From contig NZ_CP047226.1 of NCBI RefSeq assembly GCF_009867135.1, positions 1,054,001-1,118,000 on the forward strand: a stretch of 64,000 bases of DNA, in the 5' to 3' direction. Shown one piece after another: positions 9,589-20,395 of the stretch. The position numbers were made by a program, and so were the translations under genes. The DNA comes from Moraxella osloensis. Its GTDB lineage: Bacteria > Pseudomonadota > Gammaproteobacteria > Pseudomonadales > Moraxellaceae. The notes below the pieces were generated by a model. The model saw nothing but the letters and a program-made list of their open reading frames with translations. It did no database searches and was not told where the DNA came from. The first letter of the stretch is position 1. Every line of letters begins with the position of its first letter.

Positions 9589-10809
9589 ATGCTATCTTCA
9601 AGTCACACTATACCGCAAAAAAACATTGCTATTATGGGCGCAACAGGTTCTATCGGTGATAGTACGCTATCGGTCGTCAGTCAGCATCCTGATTTGTATA
9701 ACGTGGTCGGGGTGACAGGGTTTTCACGGCTAGATAAACTGTTGAGCATTTGCCAACAATTTAAGCCCACCTATGTTTGTGTTGCCAAAGAAAAGGAAAC
9801 AGCATTTGCGCAGATGCTCAGCGAGGCTCATCTAAGCTGCAAGATTTTGATTGGTGAACAAGGTTTAGTTGAGCTTGCCACGTTAGCAGAAGTGGACATG
9901 GTGGTTGCGGCTATCGTCGGCGCTGCAGGGTTGCCATCAACGCTGGCAGCGGCTAACGCGGGTAAAACGATTTTGCTCGCCAATAAAGAAGCGTTAGTGA
10001 TGGCAGGTGAGCTGATGATTAAAGCCGTCAAGCAGTCAAATGCCAAATTGCTCCCAATTGATAGTGAGCACAATGCCATTTTTCAATGTTTGCCTACTGC
10101 GGTACAACAACAGCGCAATGCCATTCATGACGATAACCATGGTATTAAAAAGCTTTGGTTAACCGCCTCAGGTGGGCCATTTTTACACAAAACACTTGAC
10201 GATATGAAACGCGCCAGCGTTGCAGAAGCTGTCAAGCACCCGAATTGGTCCATGGGGCAAAAAATATCAGTAGATAGTGCCACCATGATGAATAAAGGCT
10301 TGGAGCTGATTGAAGCGAGTTTTTTATTTGATATGCCCGTCTCTGAGATTGAAGTGGTCATTCATCCGCAAAGCATCGTGCACTCTATGGTTGAATACAA
10401 CGATGGTAGCTTTTTAGCGCAGCTAGGCAGTCCTGATATGCGTACCCCCATTGCCCATGCTATGGCATACCCCAATCGTATCAGCAGTGGGGTGGAACGT
10501 TTAGATATTTTTAAGTTAAGCAATTTAAATTTTGTCCGACCTGATTTAGAAAAGTTTAAATGCCTAGGGTTGGCTTATCAAGCCATGCAACAAGGCAGCT
10601 ATGCGTGTATCGCCTTGAATGCCAGTAATGAGATAGCCGTTCAAGCGTTTTTAAACGGTGACATCTGTTTAACCGATATTGCTGATATCAATGAAAAAGT
10701 GCTATTGCAAGCCGAAAAACAGCCAATTGGGTCATTACAAGCGATTTTGGCGGTCGATAAACTAAGCCGTGAACAAGCACACCAATGTATTGCCGCTTTA
10801 AACGCTTAA
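9589..10809 (+). CDS. dxr: 1-deoxy-D-xylulose 5-phosphate reductoisomerase
   Basis: Second enzyme of the MEP isoprenoid pathway, making 2-C-methyl-D-erythritol 4-phosphate with NADPH; it supplies the isoprenoid units used by UppS. The NADPH loop is GATGSIGDST (residues 17-26). NKEALVMAGE and the metal-binding region with SEHNAIFQCL follow, then the flexible-loop region around SGGPF. Length of 406 is close to the usual 398. The ATG at 9589 gives the canonical short N-terminus before the Rossmann fold. It sits between cdsA and rseP, its usual position in this cluster. Confidence 0.96.
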   Translation: MLSSSHTIPQKNIAIMGATGSIGDSTLSVVSQHPDLYNVVGVTGFSRLDKLLSICQQFKPTYVCVAKEKETAFAQMLSEAHLSCKILIGEQGLVELATLAEVDMVVAAIVGAAGLPSTLAAANAGKTILLANKEALVMAGELMIKAVKQSNAKLLPIDSEHNAIFQCLPTAVQQQRNAIHDDNHGIKKLWLTASGGPFLHKTLDDMKRASVAEAVKHPNWSMGQKISVDSATMMNKGLELIEASFLFDMPVSEIEVVIHPQSIVHSMVEYNDGSFLAQLGSPDMRTPIAHAMAYPNRISSGVERLDIFKLSNLNFVRPDLEKFKCLGLAYQAMQQGSYACIALNASNEIAVQAFLNGDICLTDIADINEKVLLQAEKQPIGSLQAILAVDKLSREQAHQCIAALNA

Positions 10810-10939
10810 ATAATGCTTAAAAAAAAGCTTAAAAATAGTTGGCAACACTGGTTGATAATCGTTAAAAATGACTGCATAACTTATTAACATAAATATAGTT
10901 AAATTATTTTTAGCCTGTGATTTTGTCAAAAGGATAGCC

Positions 10940-12307
10940 ATGAATTTTATCTTGACCGTTTTAGCTGCGATTGTGGTATTAGGACCTTTGGTTGCGCTAC
11001 ATGAGTGGGGGCATTACATTGTCGCTCGGCTATGCGGTGTCAAGGTATTGACCTATTCAATTGGGTTTGGTCCAAAGCTGCTAAGCTGGACAAGTAAAAA
11101 AACTGGGATTAATTATGCTCTCTCTGCAATTCCGCTTGGCGGTTATGTCAAAATGCTCGATGAGCGAGAAGGCAAAGTCAATCCAGCTGAACGTCATTTA
11201 GCCTTTAATACCCAACAACCTTGGAAAAAAATCGCCATCGTCGCAGCAGGTCCGGTGATGAACTTACTGATTGCGATTTTTTTGTATTGGCTGCTATTTA
11301 TCACCCCAACCCAAGTATTGGCGACCAAAGTCGGCAGTATTTTGCCCAATTCACCCGTCAGTCAAACCAGTCTGACAGTTGGTGACGAAATTGTTGCGGT
11401 CGATAATAAACCCATTCAAAGTTGGCAGGATATTAACTATGCGTTAGCCGATCGCATGGGCGAGTCGGGGCAAGTTACTTTAACGGTGAATGGCGCGCAA
11501 GGTCAAACCAATGTTGCCGTGCCAATACAGCGCTTTATGAAAGCAGAACCGGGTAAAGCCACCAACCCCATTGATAGTCTAGGCGCGATTCCGTGGCAAC
11601 CAAAAATTCCGGCGGTGGTCGGTGAAATTGTCCCAAATAGCGCTGCCGCCCGTCAAGGTCTACAAGTCGGTGATACTATCACCCGTGTCAACGGTCAACC
11701 GGTGAGCGATTGGCTAGCGTTTTCACAAGTGGTCAAATCAAGCCCCGAGCAGTTATTAACCCTTGAAGTACAGCGCCAAGGCAAAATCATCCCCTTAAAA
11801 GTCATGCCGCAAGCAAAAAAAGATACCATGGGCAATCGATTTGGACAAATTGGCGCAGCGGCAGCGGCATCTAAGATTACGCCGCCACCTGAGTATATTA
11901 AAACCATTCAATATACGCCCATCCAAGCGGTCGAAAAATCCGTGAATCAAACTGTCGATTTAAGTGCCATGACCCTCAAATCAATGGGTAAAATGTTGAC
12001 CGGCACCATTGGGGTAGAGAACCTATCAGGTCCCATTACCATTGCCAAAGTCGCCAATCAAAGCTTTAGCATCGGTTGGGAAGCGGTATTGTCGTTTATG
12101 GCGATTATCAGTTTAAGCCTTGCTGTGCTCAATTTATTACCCGTACCTGTGCTTGATGGCGGTCATATTGTCATGTATGCCTATGAGGCTATTTTTGGTA
12201 AACCTATGCCCGAAAAAGTACAAATGATGGGAATGAATATCGGTTTAGTTTTGCTTGCAGGTTTCATGCTGTTGGCGATTGGTAACGATATCTCACGCTT
12301 GTTTTAA
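10940..12307 (+). CDS. rseP: Site-2 intramembrane zinc protease RseP
   Basis: Inner-membrane metalloprotease that cleaves anti-sigma factor RseA and leftover signal peptides. The zinc site HEWGH is at residues 21-25 in the first membrane helix. Two PDZ domains lie between about residues 115 and 290, and the LDG motif (LNLLPVPVLDGGH) is near residue 396. Length is 455 residues. AAAGGATA precedes the ATG. A possible promoter TTGATA-17 bp-CATAAC (10852-10880) lies in the 130-bp gap after dxr. It neighbours bamA as in other proteobacteria. Confidence 0.96.
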   Translation: MNFILTVLAAIVVLGPLVALHEWGHYIVARLCGVKVLTYSIGFGPKLLSWTSKKTGINYALSAIPLGGYVKMLDEREGKVNPAERHLAFNTQQPWKKIAIVAAGPVMNLLIAIFLYWLLFITPTQVLATKVGSILPNSPVSQTSLTVGDEIVAVDNKPIQSWQDINYALADRMGESGQVTLTVNGAQGQTNVAVPIQRFMKAEPGKATNPIDSLGAIPWQPKIPAVVGEIVPNSAAARQGLQVGDTITRVNGQPVSDWLAFSQVVKSSPEQLLTLEVQRQGKIIPLKVMPQAKKDTMGNRFGQIGAAAAASKITPPPEYIKTIQYTPIQAVEKSVNQTVDLSAMTLKSMGKMLTGTIGVENLSGPITIAKVANQSFSIGWEAVLSFMAIISLSLAVLNLLPVPVLDGGHIVMYAYEAIFGKPMPEKVQMMGMNIGLVLLAGFMLLAIGNDISRLF

Positions 12308-12651
12308 CCGACCCAAATTTGGCCAAAATATTGATTTGTAGTTTTGTTTTTTCGCTAGACTTTACGCAAAATTTAGCTTACCTTATGCCAGTAAAATTTA
12401 TTTACGGATCTCTTGTACTTTGATAATACAAGTTACCCATCAAAGACAAACTATTACTAGAAGTTTAATCAAGTCACCCTTTTTGATAGCAGTTGTCATT
12501 TTTAGCGAACTAAATTTAGATTACCAAACTTAGATTACCAAACCTAGATACAAACCTAGATAAAGACCTTTGGCTAACTAATTTTGGATACCTAAAAGTG
12601 ACAGGTTTGATGCATTATCTTTGGGCAGTCGTCAATTCGGAAACAAGTTAT
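12308..12651. other. Gap of about 340 bp upstream of bamA, with short direct repeats
   Basis: No gene. The sequence is AT-rich. Between about 12516 and 12562 it carries degenerate direct copies built on AGATTACCAAAC (two good copies), followed by two shorter CAAACCTAGATA-like copies. The strongest open frame reaching bamA begins at a GTG (12598) inside this gap. A promoter for bamA is expected here but no strong consensus was found. Confidence 0.5.
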
Positions 12652-15048
12652 ATGCGAAATTCAGCGTTATTTTTGGTTGCACCGTTAGCACTCGTTACCT
12701 CGTATGCACAAGCGGCAAATTTTACCGTGAGCGATATTCAGTTTAATGGATTGACACGGGTATCCGCTGATAACCTCTATCCCGTGCTTGCTGTCAATAC
12801 CGGTGAAGTAGCAAACGATACCAATATCGCTGCTAGTATCAAAGCCCTGTATGAAACTGGCAATTTCTCAGACGTTAAAGCGTCCCAATCAGGCAACAAA
12901 TTGGTATTTGACGTGGTAGAGCGCCCAATTATCGCAAATGTTACTTATGAGGGTAATAAACTGATTCCAAAAGAAGCATTGACCGAAGGCCTAAAACGTA
13001 TTGGCATCGTAGAAGGCAATGTGTTAAAACAGGCGACAGTTGAGCAAGTGCAAAATGAGTTAAAACAGCAATACAATCAGCAAGGTTATTATAATAGCGA
13101 AGTTAAGGTAACCCAAACGCCCTTAGACAATAACCGCGTTGCGCTTAAATTTAATTTTGTTGAAGGTAAAGCGGCGCGTGTTGTCGATATCAAGGTGATT
13201 GGCAATAAACATTTTAGCGACAAAGAAATCAGACAGGCGATGAGCATCAAAGAAAGCTCATGGGTCAATGTGATTAGTAAATCTGACCGCTATGCCAAAG
13301 AAAAGCTTGCAGCAAGTTTAGAAAATGTCACTGCCATGTACCAAAACGCGGGCTTTGTCAAATTTACCATCAATGATGCCACCATTAATTTAAGTCCAGA
13401 AAAAGATAAAGTGTTTATTGAGCTCAATCTTACCGAAGGTGAGCAATATAAATTTGGCAATGTCAACTTTATGGGTACGCCCAACTATGACACCAATAAG
13501 CTTCGTAAGCAGGTGGCATTTAAGCCAGGTGAGCGTTATTCACAACGTCAAATGACGACAACCTTACAAAATCTTGGCACGCTGTATGGTAACGATGGCT
13601 ACTATTTTGCCCAAATCCGCCCCGTGCCGCGTATCAATGAAGATACTCGCACCGTAGATGTCGATTTCTTTATTGATCCTGTGCGCCCTGTGTATGTTCG
13701 CCGTATCAATTTTACCGGTAACAATAAAACCGCAGATGAAGTATTGCGCCGAGAAATGCGCCAAATGGAAGGCACATTAACCGCCAATGAAAAAATCGAT
13801 TTGTCGCGCACGCGTTTGATGCGCACAGGCTTCTTCAAAACTGTCAACATGGATGTCAAACCTGTCCCTAACACCCCCGATCAGGTGGATATCAATGTCG
13901 CAGTAGAGGAGCAACCATCAGGTACTAGTACCATTGCGGCTGGTTATTCACAAAGTGGTGGTATCACTTTCCAAGCAGGTTTAAGTCAATCCAACTTTTT
14001 GGGTACAGGTAATCAGGTCAATATTTCGTTATCGCGTTCTCAGACGTTAGATAGTTATAATTTGGGCTATACCAACCCGTACTTTACCCCAGATGGGATA
14101 TCGCAAAGTGCCAGTATCTATGCACGCAAAACCAAATATGATAGCAAAAACATTTCAAACTATGTCACCGATTCGTATGGCGGCACCTTAGGTTTTAGCT
14201 ATCCGATTGATGAAAATAAGAGTTTAAGTGCCGGTCTCACACTTGATAGTACCCAAATCAAAGCAGGTGCTTTGTTAGCGGTATCAAACTATCAATACTT
14301 AAAAGACGAAGGTGCTCTGCAAGTAGGTTCAGACTCTGATGGCAATGAATCATTCGAATCAGACCCATTTAATACCGCTAGCCTAAATTTAGGCTGGAAT
14401 ATGAACACGCTTGACCGTGGGCGTTTTCCAACCAACGGTATGTCACATAACGTCAATTTGGAACTGGCCTTCGGTGATGCCACTTACCAAAAACTGGTCT
14501 ACCAAGGAAACTACTATCGCCCATTCCTAAAAAATACCGTACTACGCGGTTATACCAAGTTAGGATATGGTAACGATTTACCTTTCTGGAAAAATTTCTT
14601 CGCAGGGGGTTATGGCTCAGTGCGTGGTTATCAGAATGCCACTTTAGGCCCTACCAGTAATCGTTATTACCCAGTGAAAAATAGTGAGGTCGATGATAAT
14701 CCAGAAGAGATTGGCGGTAATGCACTCGCGCAAGTGGGTACTGAATTAATCTTGCCGATGCCGTTTAAAGGCGATTGGGCAGACCAAATCCGTCCGGTGT
14801 TATTTGTTGAAGGGGCACAAGTGTTTGACACCACCAATAAATATGACCAAAAAGTCACAGTGAATGGCAATCCCGTATCGCTATTAAATGAAAAAGACAA
14901 TAACATGCGTTTTAGCGCGGGTGCAGGCTTCACTTGGATTACCCCAATTGGTCCAATCTCATTAAGCTATGCCGTTCCGCTTAATGATAAAGATAAAGAT
15001 AAAGATAAAGTCGACAATGTACAGTTCGAAATTGGACGTATATTCTAA
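12652..15048 (+). CDS. bamA: Outer membrane protein assembly factor BamA
   Basis: Central Omp85 component of the BAM complex that inserts beta-barrel proteins into the outer membrane. From the ATG at 12652 the product is 798 residues with a clean signal peptide (MRNSALFLVAPLAL, cleavage after SYAQA). An in-frame GTG at 12598 or ATG at 12610 would add 14-18 residues before it. Five POTRA repeats cover about residues 22-420, followed by the 16-strand barrel, with the conserved VRGY motif as GSVRGYQ. The C-terminus VQFEIGRIF ends in the phenylalanine typical of outer-membrane barrels. Just before the last strand is a D-K repeat encoded by four perfect copies of GATAAA. Confidence 0.96.
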   Translation: MRNSALFLVAPLALVTSYAQAANFTVSDIQFNGLTRVSADNLYPVLAVNTGEVANDTNIAASIKALYETGNFSDVKASQSGNKLVFDVVERPIIANVTYEGNKLIPKEALTEGLKRIGIVEGNVLKQATVEQVQNELKQQYNQQGYYNSEVKVTQTPLDNNRVALKFNFVEGKAARVVDIKVIGNKHFSDKEIRQAMSIKESSWVNVISKSDRYAKEKLAASLENVTAMYQNAGFVKFTINDATINLSPEKDKVFIELNLTEGEQYKFGNVNFMGTPNYDTNKLRKQVAFKPGERYSQRQMTTTLQNLGTLYGNDGYYFAQIRPVPRINEDTRTVDVDFFIDPVRPVYVRRINFTGNNKTADEVLRREMRQMEGTLTANEKIDLSRTRLMRTGFFKTVNMDVKPVPNTPDQVDINVAVEEQPSGTSTIAAGYSQSGGITFQAGLSQSNFLGTGNQVNISLSRSQTLDSYNLGYTNPYFTPDGISQSASIYARKTKYDSKNISNYVTDSYGGTLGFSYPIDENKSLSAGLTLDSTQIKAGALLAVSNYQYLKDEGALQVGSDSDGNESFESDPFNTASLNLGWNMNTLDRGRFPTNGMSHNVNLELAFGDATYQKLVYQGNYYRPFLKNTVLRGYTKLGYGNDLPFWKNFFAGGYGSVRGYQNATLGPTSNRYYPVKNSEVDDNPEEIGGNALAQVGTELILPMPFKGDWADQIRPVLFVEGAQVFDTTNKYDQKVTVNGNPVSLLNEKDNNMRFSAGAGFTWITPIGPISLSYAVPLNDKDKDKDKVDNVQFEIGRIF
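14986..15009 (+). repeat. Four tandem GATAAA hexanucleotides inside bamA
   Basis: GATAAA occurs four times in tandem and encodes (Asp-Lys)4 in the turn preceding the last barrel strand of BamA. Hexamers keep frame when they expand or contract, so this is a potential in-frame length polymorphism. Confidence 0.9.
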
Positions 15049-15061
15049 AAGGTCTATGTAT

Positions 15062-15574
15062 ATGAAAATAATGAATCAATTAGCCACAGCGAGTATTTTG
15101 AGTGTATTGGCAATGCCAGTGTTTGCCAATACCGTTGCGGTTTGGAATTCCCAAGTTGCCATCAACAATACTAACATCGCCAAAACCAAAATTGGCGTGG
15201 TGCAAGCGGCGGTCAAACCAAAGCAGCAGCAGCTTGACAGCTATAAAGCGACCATTGAGCGTTTGCAAAAACAATATGCCACGCAAAATGCTCAGATGAC
15301 CCAAGCACAAAAGGATGATTTGCGTAAGCAAATTCAAACCAATCTACAAAACTATGAACAGGTTGCCAGTCAAATCCAGTCCATCATTGATGCCAATGAG
15401 ACAGAAGTGATGCAGCGAATTGTCCCCAAAATCCAAGCCATCAAAGAAAATATTGTGCGTCAAAAAAATATTGATGTGCTCATTGATAATCGTGATAGAA
15501 CGGTTAGTTATGTCAAACCTGAATGGGATGTAACGGCAGATTTTACCAAAGCGATTAACGATCAAGTAAAATAA
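15062..15574 (+). CDS. skp: OmpH/Skp family periplasmic chaperone
   Basis: Periplasmic chaperone of the Skp/OmpH family, which holds unfolded outer-membrane proteins on their way to BamA. The 170-residue product has a signal peptide (cleavage expected after MPVFA near residue 22), then a beta strand, a long charged coiled-coil (KQQQLDSYKATIERLQKQ onward) and a closing strand (IDVLIDNRDRTVSYV), the tentacle-type layout. ATG 15062 is chosen because AAAAGG lies 9 nt upstream; earlier in-frame ATGs fall inside bamA. It starts 13 nt after bamA, so the two are almost certainly cotranscribed. A strong terminator follows. Confidence 0.92.
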   Translation: MKIMNQLATASILSVLAMPVFANTVAVWNSQVAINNTNIAKTKIGVVQAAVKPKQQQLDSYKATIERLQKQYATQNAQMTQAQKDDLRKQIQTNLQNYEQVASQIQSIIDANETEVMQRIVPKIQAIKENIVRQKNIDVLIDNRDRTVSYVKPEWDVTADFTKAINDQVK

Positions 15575-15600
15575 TATTTTTTAAGCTCAGAGTTTTTAGC

Positions 15601-15632
15601 AAAAACGCAATATTCGACTATTGCGTTTTTTA
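15601..15632 (+). terminator. Rho-independent terminator after skp
   Basis: A perfect 12-bp stem (AAAAACGCAATA at 15601-15612 with its complement at 15619-15630) around a 6-nt loop TTCGAC, running into a T-tract. It separates bamA-skp from lpxD. Confidence 0.85.
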
Positions 15633-15683
15633 TTTTGTGTGTAAAATTAAGGCAAATTTTAAGCAAACGATTGGAGTAATCAA

Positions 15684-16736
15684 ATGGCGTTCACCCTCGC
15701 ACAAATTTTGGATTTTTTAGCTAGTGACGTCATTGACCAAGGGGATGCAAATACCCGCCAAAATTTGCAGAAACAAATTTCCAAAATTGCTTCCCTTGAC
15801 GATGCCACCGACACCGATATCACTTTTATTGCCAACCCTCTATTTGAATCAAAATTGCAAACCACGGGCGCGGGCGCCGTGCTAGTCCCCGCATCTTTGC
15901 AGGAAAAATGCCCAAGCCATAGCGTTGCCATCGTAGTCAAATCACCTTATGCCGCGTATGCCAAACTGACGGCATTGTTTGAACCGACGCAAGCGTATCA
16001 TCAAACAGTCAACCCTAATTTATCGGATAGTTTAATTCACCCGACTGCCATTTTGGGCAACAATCTGCAATTGGGCGACAATGTGCGTATTGGGGCGTAT
16101 AGCCAAATCGGTGATAACTGCGTCATTGGTGATGGCGTCAAGGTTGATGCCCAAGTCAATATTCAGCCCAATGTCGTGATTGGCGAAGGTAGCTTAATCG
16201 CGCCGCACGTGTACATCGGGCATGATTGTGTATTGGGTAAACATGTCAGCTTGCACAGCCATGCCAGCATTGGCAATGACGGCTTTGGCTTTGCGCCTAA
16301 AGGCAGTACAGATGAAGCAGGTTGGCAAAAAATTCGCCAATTAGGGCGAGTGATACTGGGCGATTATGTCAGCGTAGGCAGCCACACCTGTATCGATCGC
16401 GGCGCGATTAATGATACGGTTATCGGTAATCATGTCATTATCGATAATTTGGTGCAAATTGCCCACAATGTAAAAATTGGTGCTGGCACGGCGATTGCAG
16501 CGTGTGTGGGGATTGCTGGCAGTACAGAAATTGGTAAACGCTGCATGATTGGTGGCGCATCAGGTTTTGCAGGTCATATCAAAATTTGTGATGATGTCAC
16601 GATTACCGGCATGACGATGGTAACCAAATCGATTCACCAACCGGGTGTATATTCTTCAGGGATGCCAGTGATGCCCAATAGCTTATGGAAAAGAGCCTAT
16701 ATTAATTTTAAGCAACTTGGCAAACCAAAAAATTAA
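15684..16736 (+). CDS. lpxD: UDP-3-O-(3-hydroxyacyl)glucosamine N-acyltransferase
   Basis: Third step of lipid A synthesis: adds the N-linked 3-hydroxyacyl chain to UDP-3-O-acyl-glucosamine. The N-terminal uridine-binding domain (about residues 1-100) is followed by a left-handed beta-helix of hexapeptide repeats (many I-G-x-x-x-x units from about residue 110), with the catalytic-histidine region in LHSHASIGNDGFGF, and a C-terminal helix. Length of 350 is typical (341 in E. coli). It has its own start after the skp terminator, so lpxD likely begins a new transcript with fabZ and lpxA downstream. Confidence 0.96.
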   Translation: MAFTLAQILDFLASDVIDQGDANTRQNLQKQISKIASLDDATDTDITFIANPLFESKLQTTGAGAVLVPASLQEKCPSHSVAIVVKSPYAAYAKLTALFEPTQAYHQTVNPNLSDSLIHPTAILGNNLQLGDNVRIGAYSQIGDNCVIGDGVKVDAQVNIQPNVVIGEGSLIAPHVYIGHDCVLGKHVSLHSHASIGNDGFGFAPKGSTDEAGWQKIRQLGRVILGDYVSVGSHTCIDRGAINDTVIGNHVIIDNLVQIAHNVKIGAGTAIAACVGIAGSTEIGKRCMIGGASGFAGHIKICDDVTITGMTMVTKSIHQPGVYSSGMPVMPNSLWKRAYINFKQLGKPKN

Positions 16737-16865
16737 TCGTTACCTTTATCCATCAAATAATTTGAGAAAACAACTGTAAACTCAATCTTAAAACCGTTAC
16801 AATGGTTGTTTTTCACAAATCTATTTTTTTGATAAATATGATTTAAAAGTATAAAGGATATATCC

Positions 16866-17381
16866 ATGGATTTTGATAAGTTGATTGATGAAGACATCGT
16901 AAGCCTTGCACAGATTGGGGTGATATTACCTCTCAATGCCGTTGTGTTACGTGATTATCTGCCTCACCGTTATCCTTTTATGCTATTAGACAGAGTCACT
17001 GCGGTAAAACCCAATGAGTGGATTACCGGTCTTAAAAATATCACCATTAACGAGCCTTTTTTTAACGGTCACTTTCCTGAAGAGCCTATCATGCCAGGCG
17101 TCTTAATGATTGAAGCCATGGCGCAGGTAGCGGGTGTGCTAGGTTTTATCAGCAAAAATGTCAAACCAAGAGATGGTTATATTTATCTGTTCGCTGGGGT
17201 CGATAAAGTGCGTTTCAAACGTCAAGTCATCCCCGGTGATCAGCTCATTTTACGCGCCAAAAAGACCATGGAGCGTCACAGTATCTATAAATTTAGTTGT
17301 ACAGCGTGCGTGGGCGATGAGTTGGCAGCGAGTGCCGAAATTACCATTGCAGAGCAGCGTACCCAATATCACCAGACATGA
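16866..17381 (+). CDS. fabZ: 3-hydroxyacyl-[acyl-carrier-protein] dehydratase FabZ
   Basis: Hot-dog-fold dehydratase of type II fatty-acid synthesis; it competes with LpxA for 3-hydroxyacyl-ACP, which is why the genes cluster. The family blocks are [13 protein letters not shown], then [22 protein letters not shown], holding the catalytic histidine and glutamate. The protein is 171 residues, about 20 longer than usual because of an N-terminal extension before [13 protein letters not shown]. The ATG at 16866 is supported by AAAGGATAT just upstream. Confidence 0.96.
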   Translation: MDFDKLIDEDIVSLAQIGVILPLNAVVLRDYLPHRYPFMLLDRVTAVKPNEWITGLKNITINEPFFNGHFPEEPIMPGVLMIEAMAQVAGVLGFISKNVKPRDGYIYLFAGVDKVRFKRQVIPGDQLILRAKKTMERHSIYKFSCTACVGDELAASAEITIAEQRTQYHQT

Positions 17382-17495
17382 CTTTAACATCATTTTTACA
17401 TGACTTGAATAAGGCGCATTTTGAGTAAGCTATACCGCTTAAATCTGTTTAAGTTAAGCAAAATCCTTGATAAAAATGGCATACTTTAGTAAAAA

Positions 17496-17504
17496 TGCTA
17501 TAAT
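17496..17504 (+). promoter_or_regulatory. Extended -10 promoter element upstream of lpxA
   Basis: TGC followed by a perfect TATAAT, 106 bp before the lpxA start, in the 229-bp gap after fabZ. No -35 at standard spacing. The rest of the gap is AT-rich without genes. Confidence 0.5.
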
Positions 17505-17610
17505 GTCGTTTTTATTTTAACCTGCTGTTTATAGTTAGCTTTGCCTATGGTTTTAGCTAAATCTGTATTTTTAATTCTTCTTGAATAGTAGGCTGGTATA
17601 AGGATTTTTC

Positions 17611-18387
17611 ATGACGATTCACCCAACGGCGATTATTGATGCCACTGCAACGATACACCCGTCGGTCAAGATAGGGCCGTATTGTATTATTGGTGAACAT
17701 GTCACAATTGGGGCACAGACCGTGCTTCACCCCCATGTCGTCATTAGCAAGTTTACCCGTATCGGTGAGCGTAACCAGATTTTTCAATTCGCTAGCATCG
17801 GCGAAGATTGCCAAGATCTCAAATACCAAGGCGAGGAGACGTGGCTAGAAATTGGCGATGACAATCGCATTCGAGAAGCCTGTAGCATTCATCGCGGCAC
17901 GGTACAAGATAAAGGCATCACACGCGTTGGTAGCCGTAATCTGTTTATGGTCAATACCCATATTGCGCACGATTGCGTGATTGGGAGCGACAACATTGTG
18001 GCTAATAATGTGGGGATTGCAGGGCATGTCCGCATCGGTAACCATGTGATTGTCGGTGGTAATTCAGGTATTCACCAATTTTGTAGCATTGATGATTATA
18101 GTTTGATTGGTGGTGCCAGCTTGATTTTAAAAGATGTTGCGGCTTTTAACATGGTATCGGGCAACCCTGCCAAAAGCCATGGTCTTAATATCGAAGGCAT
18201 GCGCCGCAAAGGTTGGTCAAAGCAGACTATTGATTATCTGCGACAAGCTTATCGGGTGATTTTCCGTTCAGGACTGACCAAAGAAGAAGCCATTGTCGCG
18301 GTGAGCGAGCAGCTATTACCCCAAGAACCTTTGGTACAATTACTATTGGATTCCCTGATTCATAGCGAACGTGGTTTAGTCAGATAA
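17611..18387 (+). CDS. lpxA: UDP-N-acetylglucosamine O-acyltransferase
   Basis: First step of lipid A synthesis: transfers a 3-hydroxyacyl chain from ACP to UDP-GlcNAc. Hexapeptide-repeat beta-helix over most of the protein (IHPTA, IHPSVKIG, IGPYCIIGEHVTIG units). The catalytic histidine is in NTHIAHDCVIG, and the C-terminal helical part starts at about residue 190. Length is 258 (262 in E. coli). AAGGATTTTTC precedes the ATG. In most relatives lpxB follows directly; here the + strand run ends in a terminator and lpxB is about 41 kb away. Confidence 0.96.
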   Translation: MTIHPTAIIDATATIHPSVKIGPYCIIGEHVTIGAQTVLHPHVVISKFTRIGERNQIFQFASIGEDCQDLKYQGEETWLEIGDDNRIREACSIHRGTVQDKGITRVGSRNLFMVNTHIAHDCVIGSDNIVANNVGIAGHVRIGNHVIVGGNSGIHQFCSIDDYSLIGGASLILKDVAAFNMVSGNPAKSHGLNIEGMRRKGWSKQTIDYLRQAYRVIFRSGLTKEEAIVAVSEQLLPQEPLVQLLLDSLIHSERGLVR

Positions 18388-18445
18388 GGTAGTAAGGAAG
18401 GATAGCGTTGCTATTTAGCGTATAACAATCAGCATCTGAAAAGTA

Positions 18446-18476
18446 AAAAAGAGCCAATTTAGGCTCTCTTTTTTTA
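18446..18476. terminator. Bidirectional terminator between lpxA and tgt
   Basis: Stem AGAGCC (18450-18455) with GGCTCT (18462-18467), a 6-nt AATTTA loop, an A-run on the left and a T-run on the right, so it can serve both converging genes. Confidence 0.75.
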
Positions 18477-18484
18477 GGTCTTTT

Positions 18485-20387
<1,903 letters not shown>

Positions 20388-20395
20388 TTCACACC

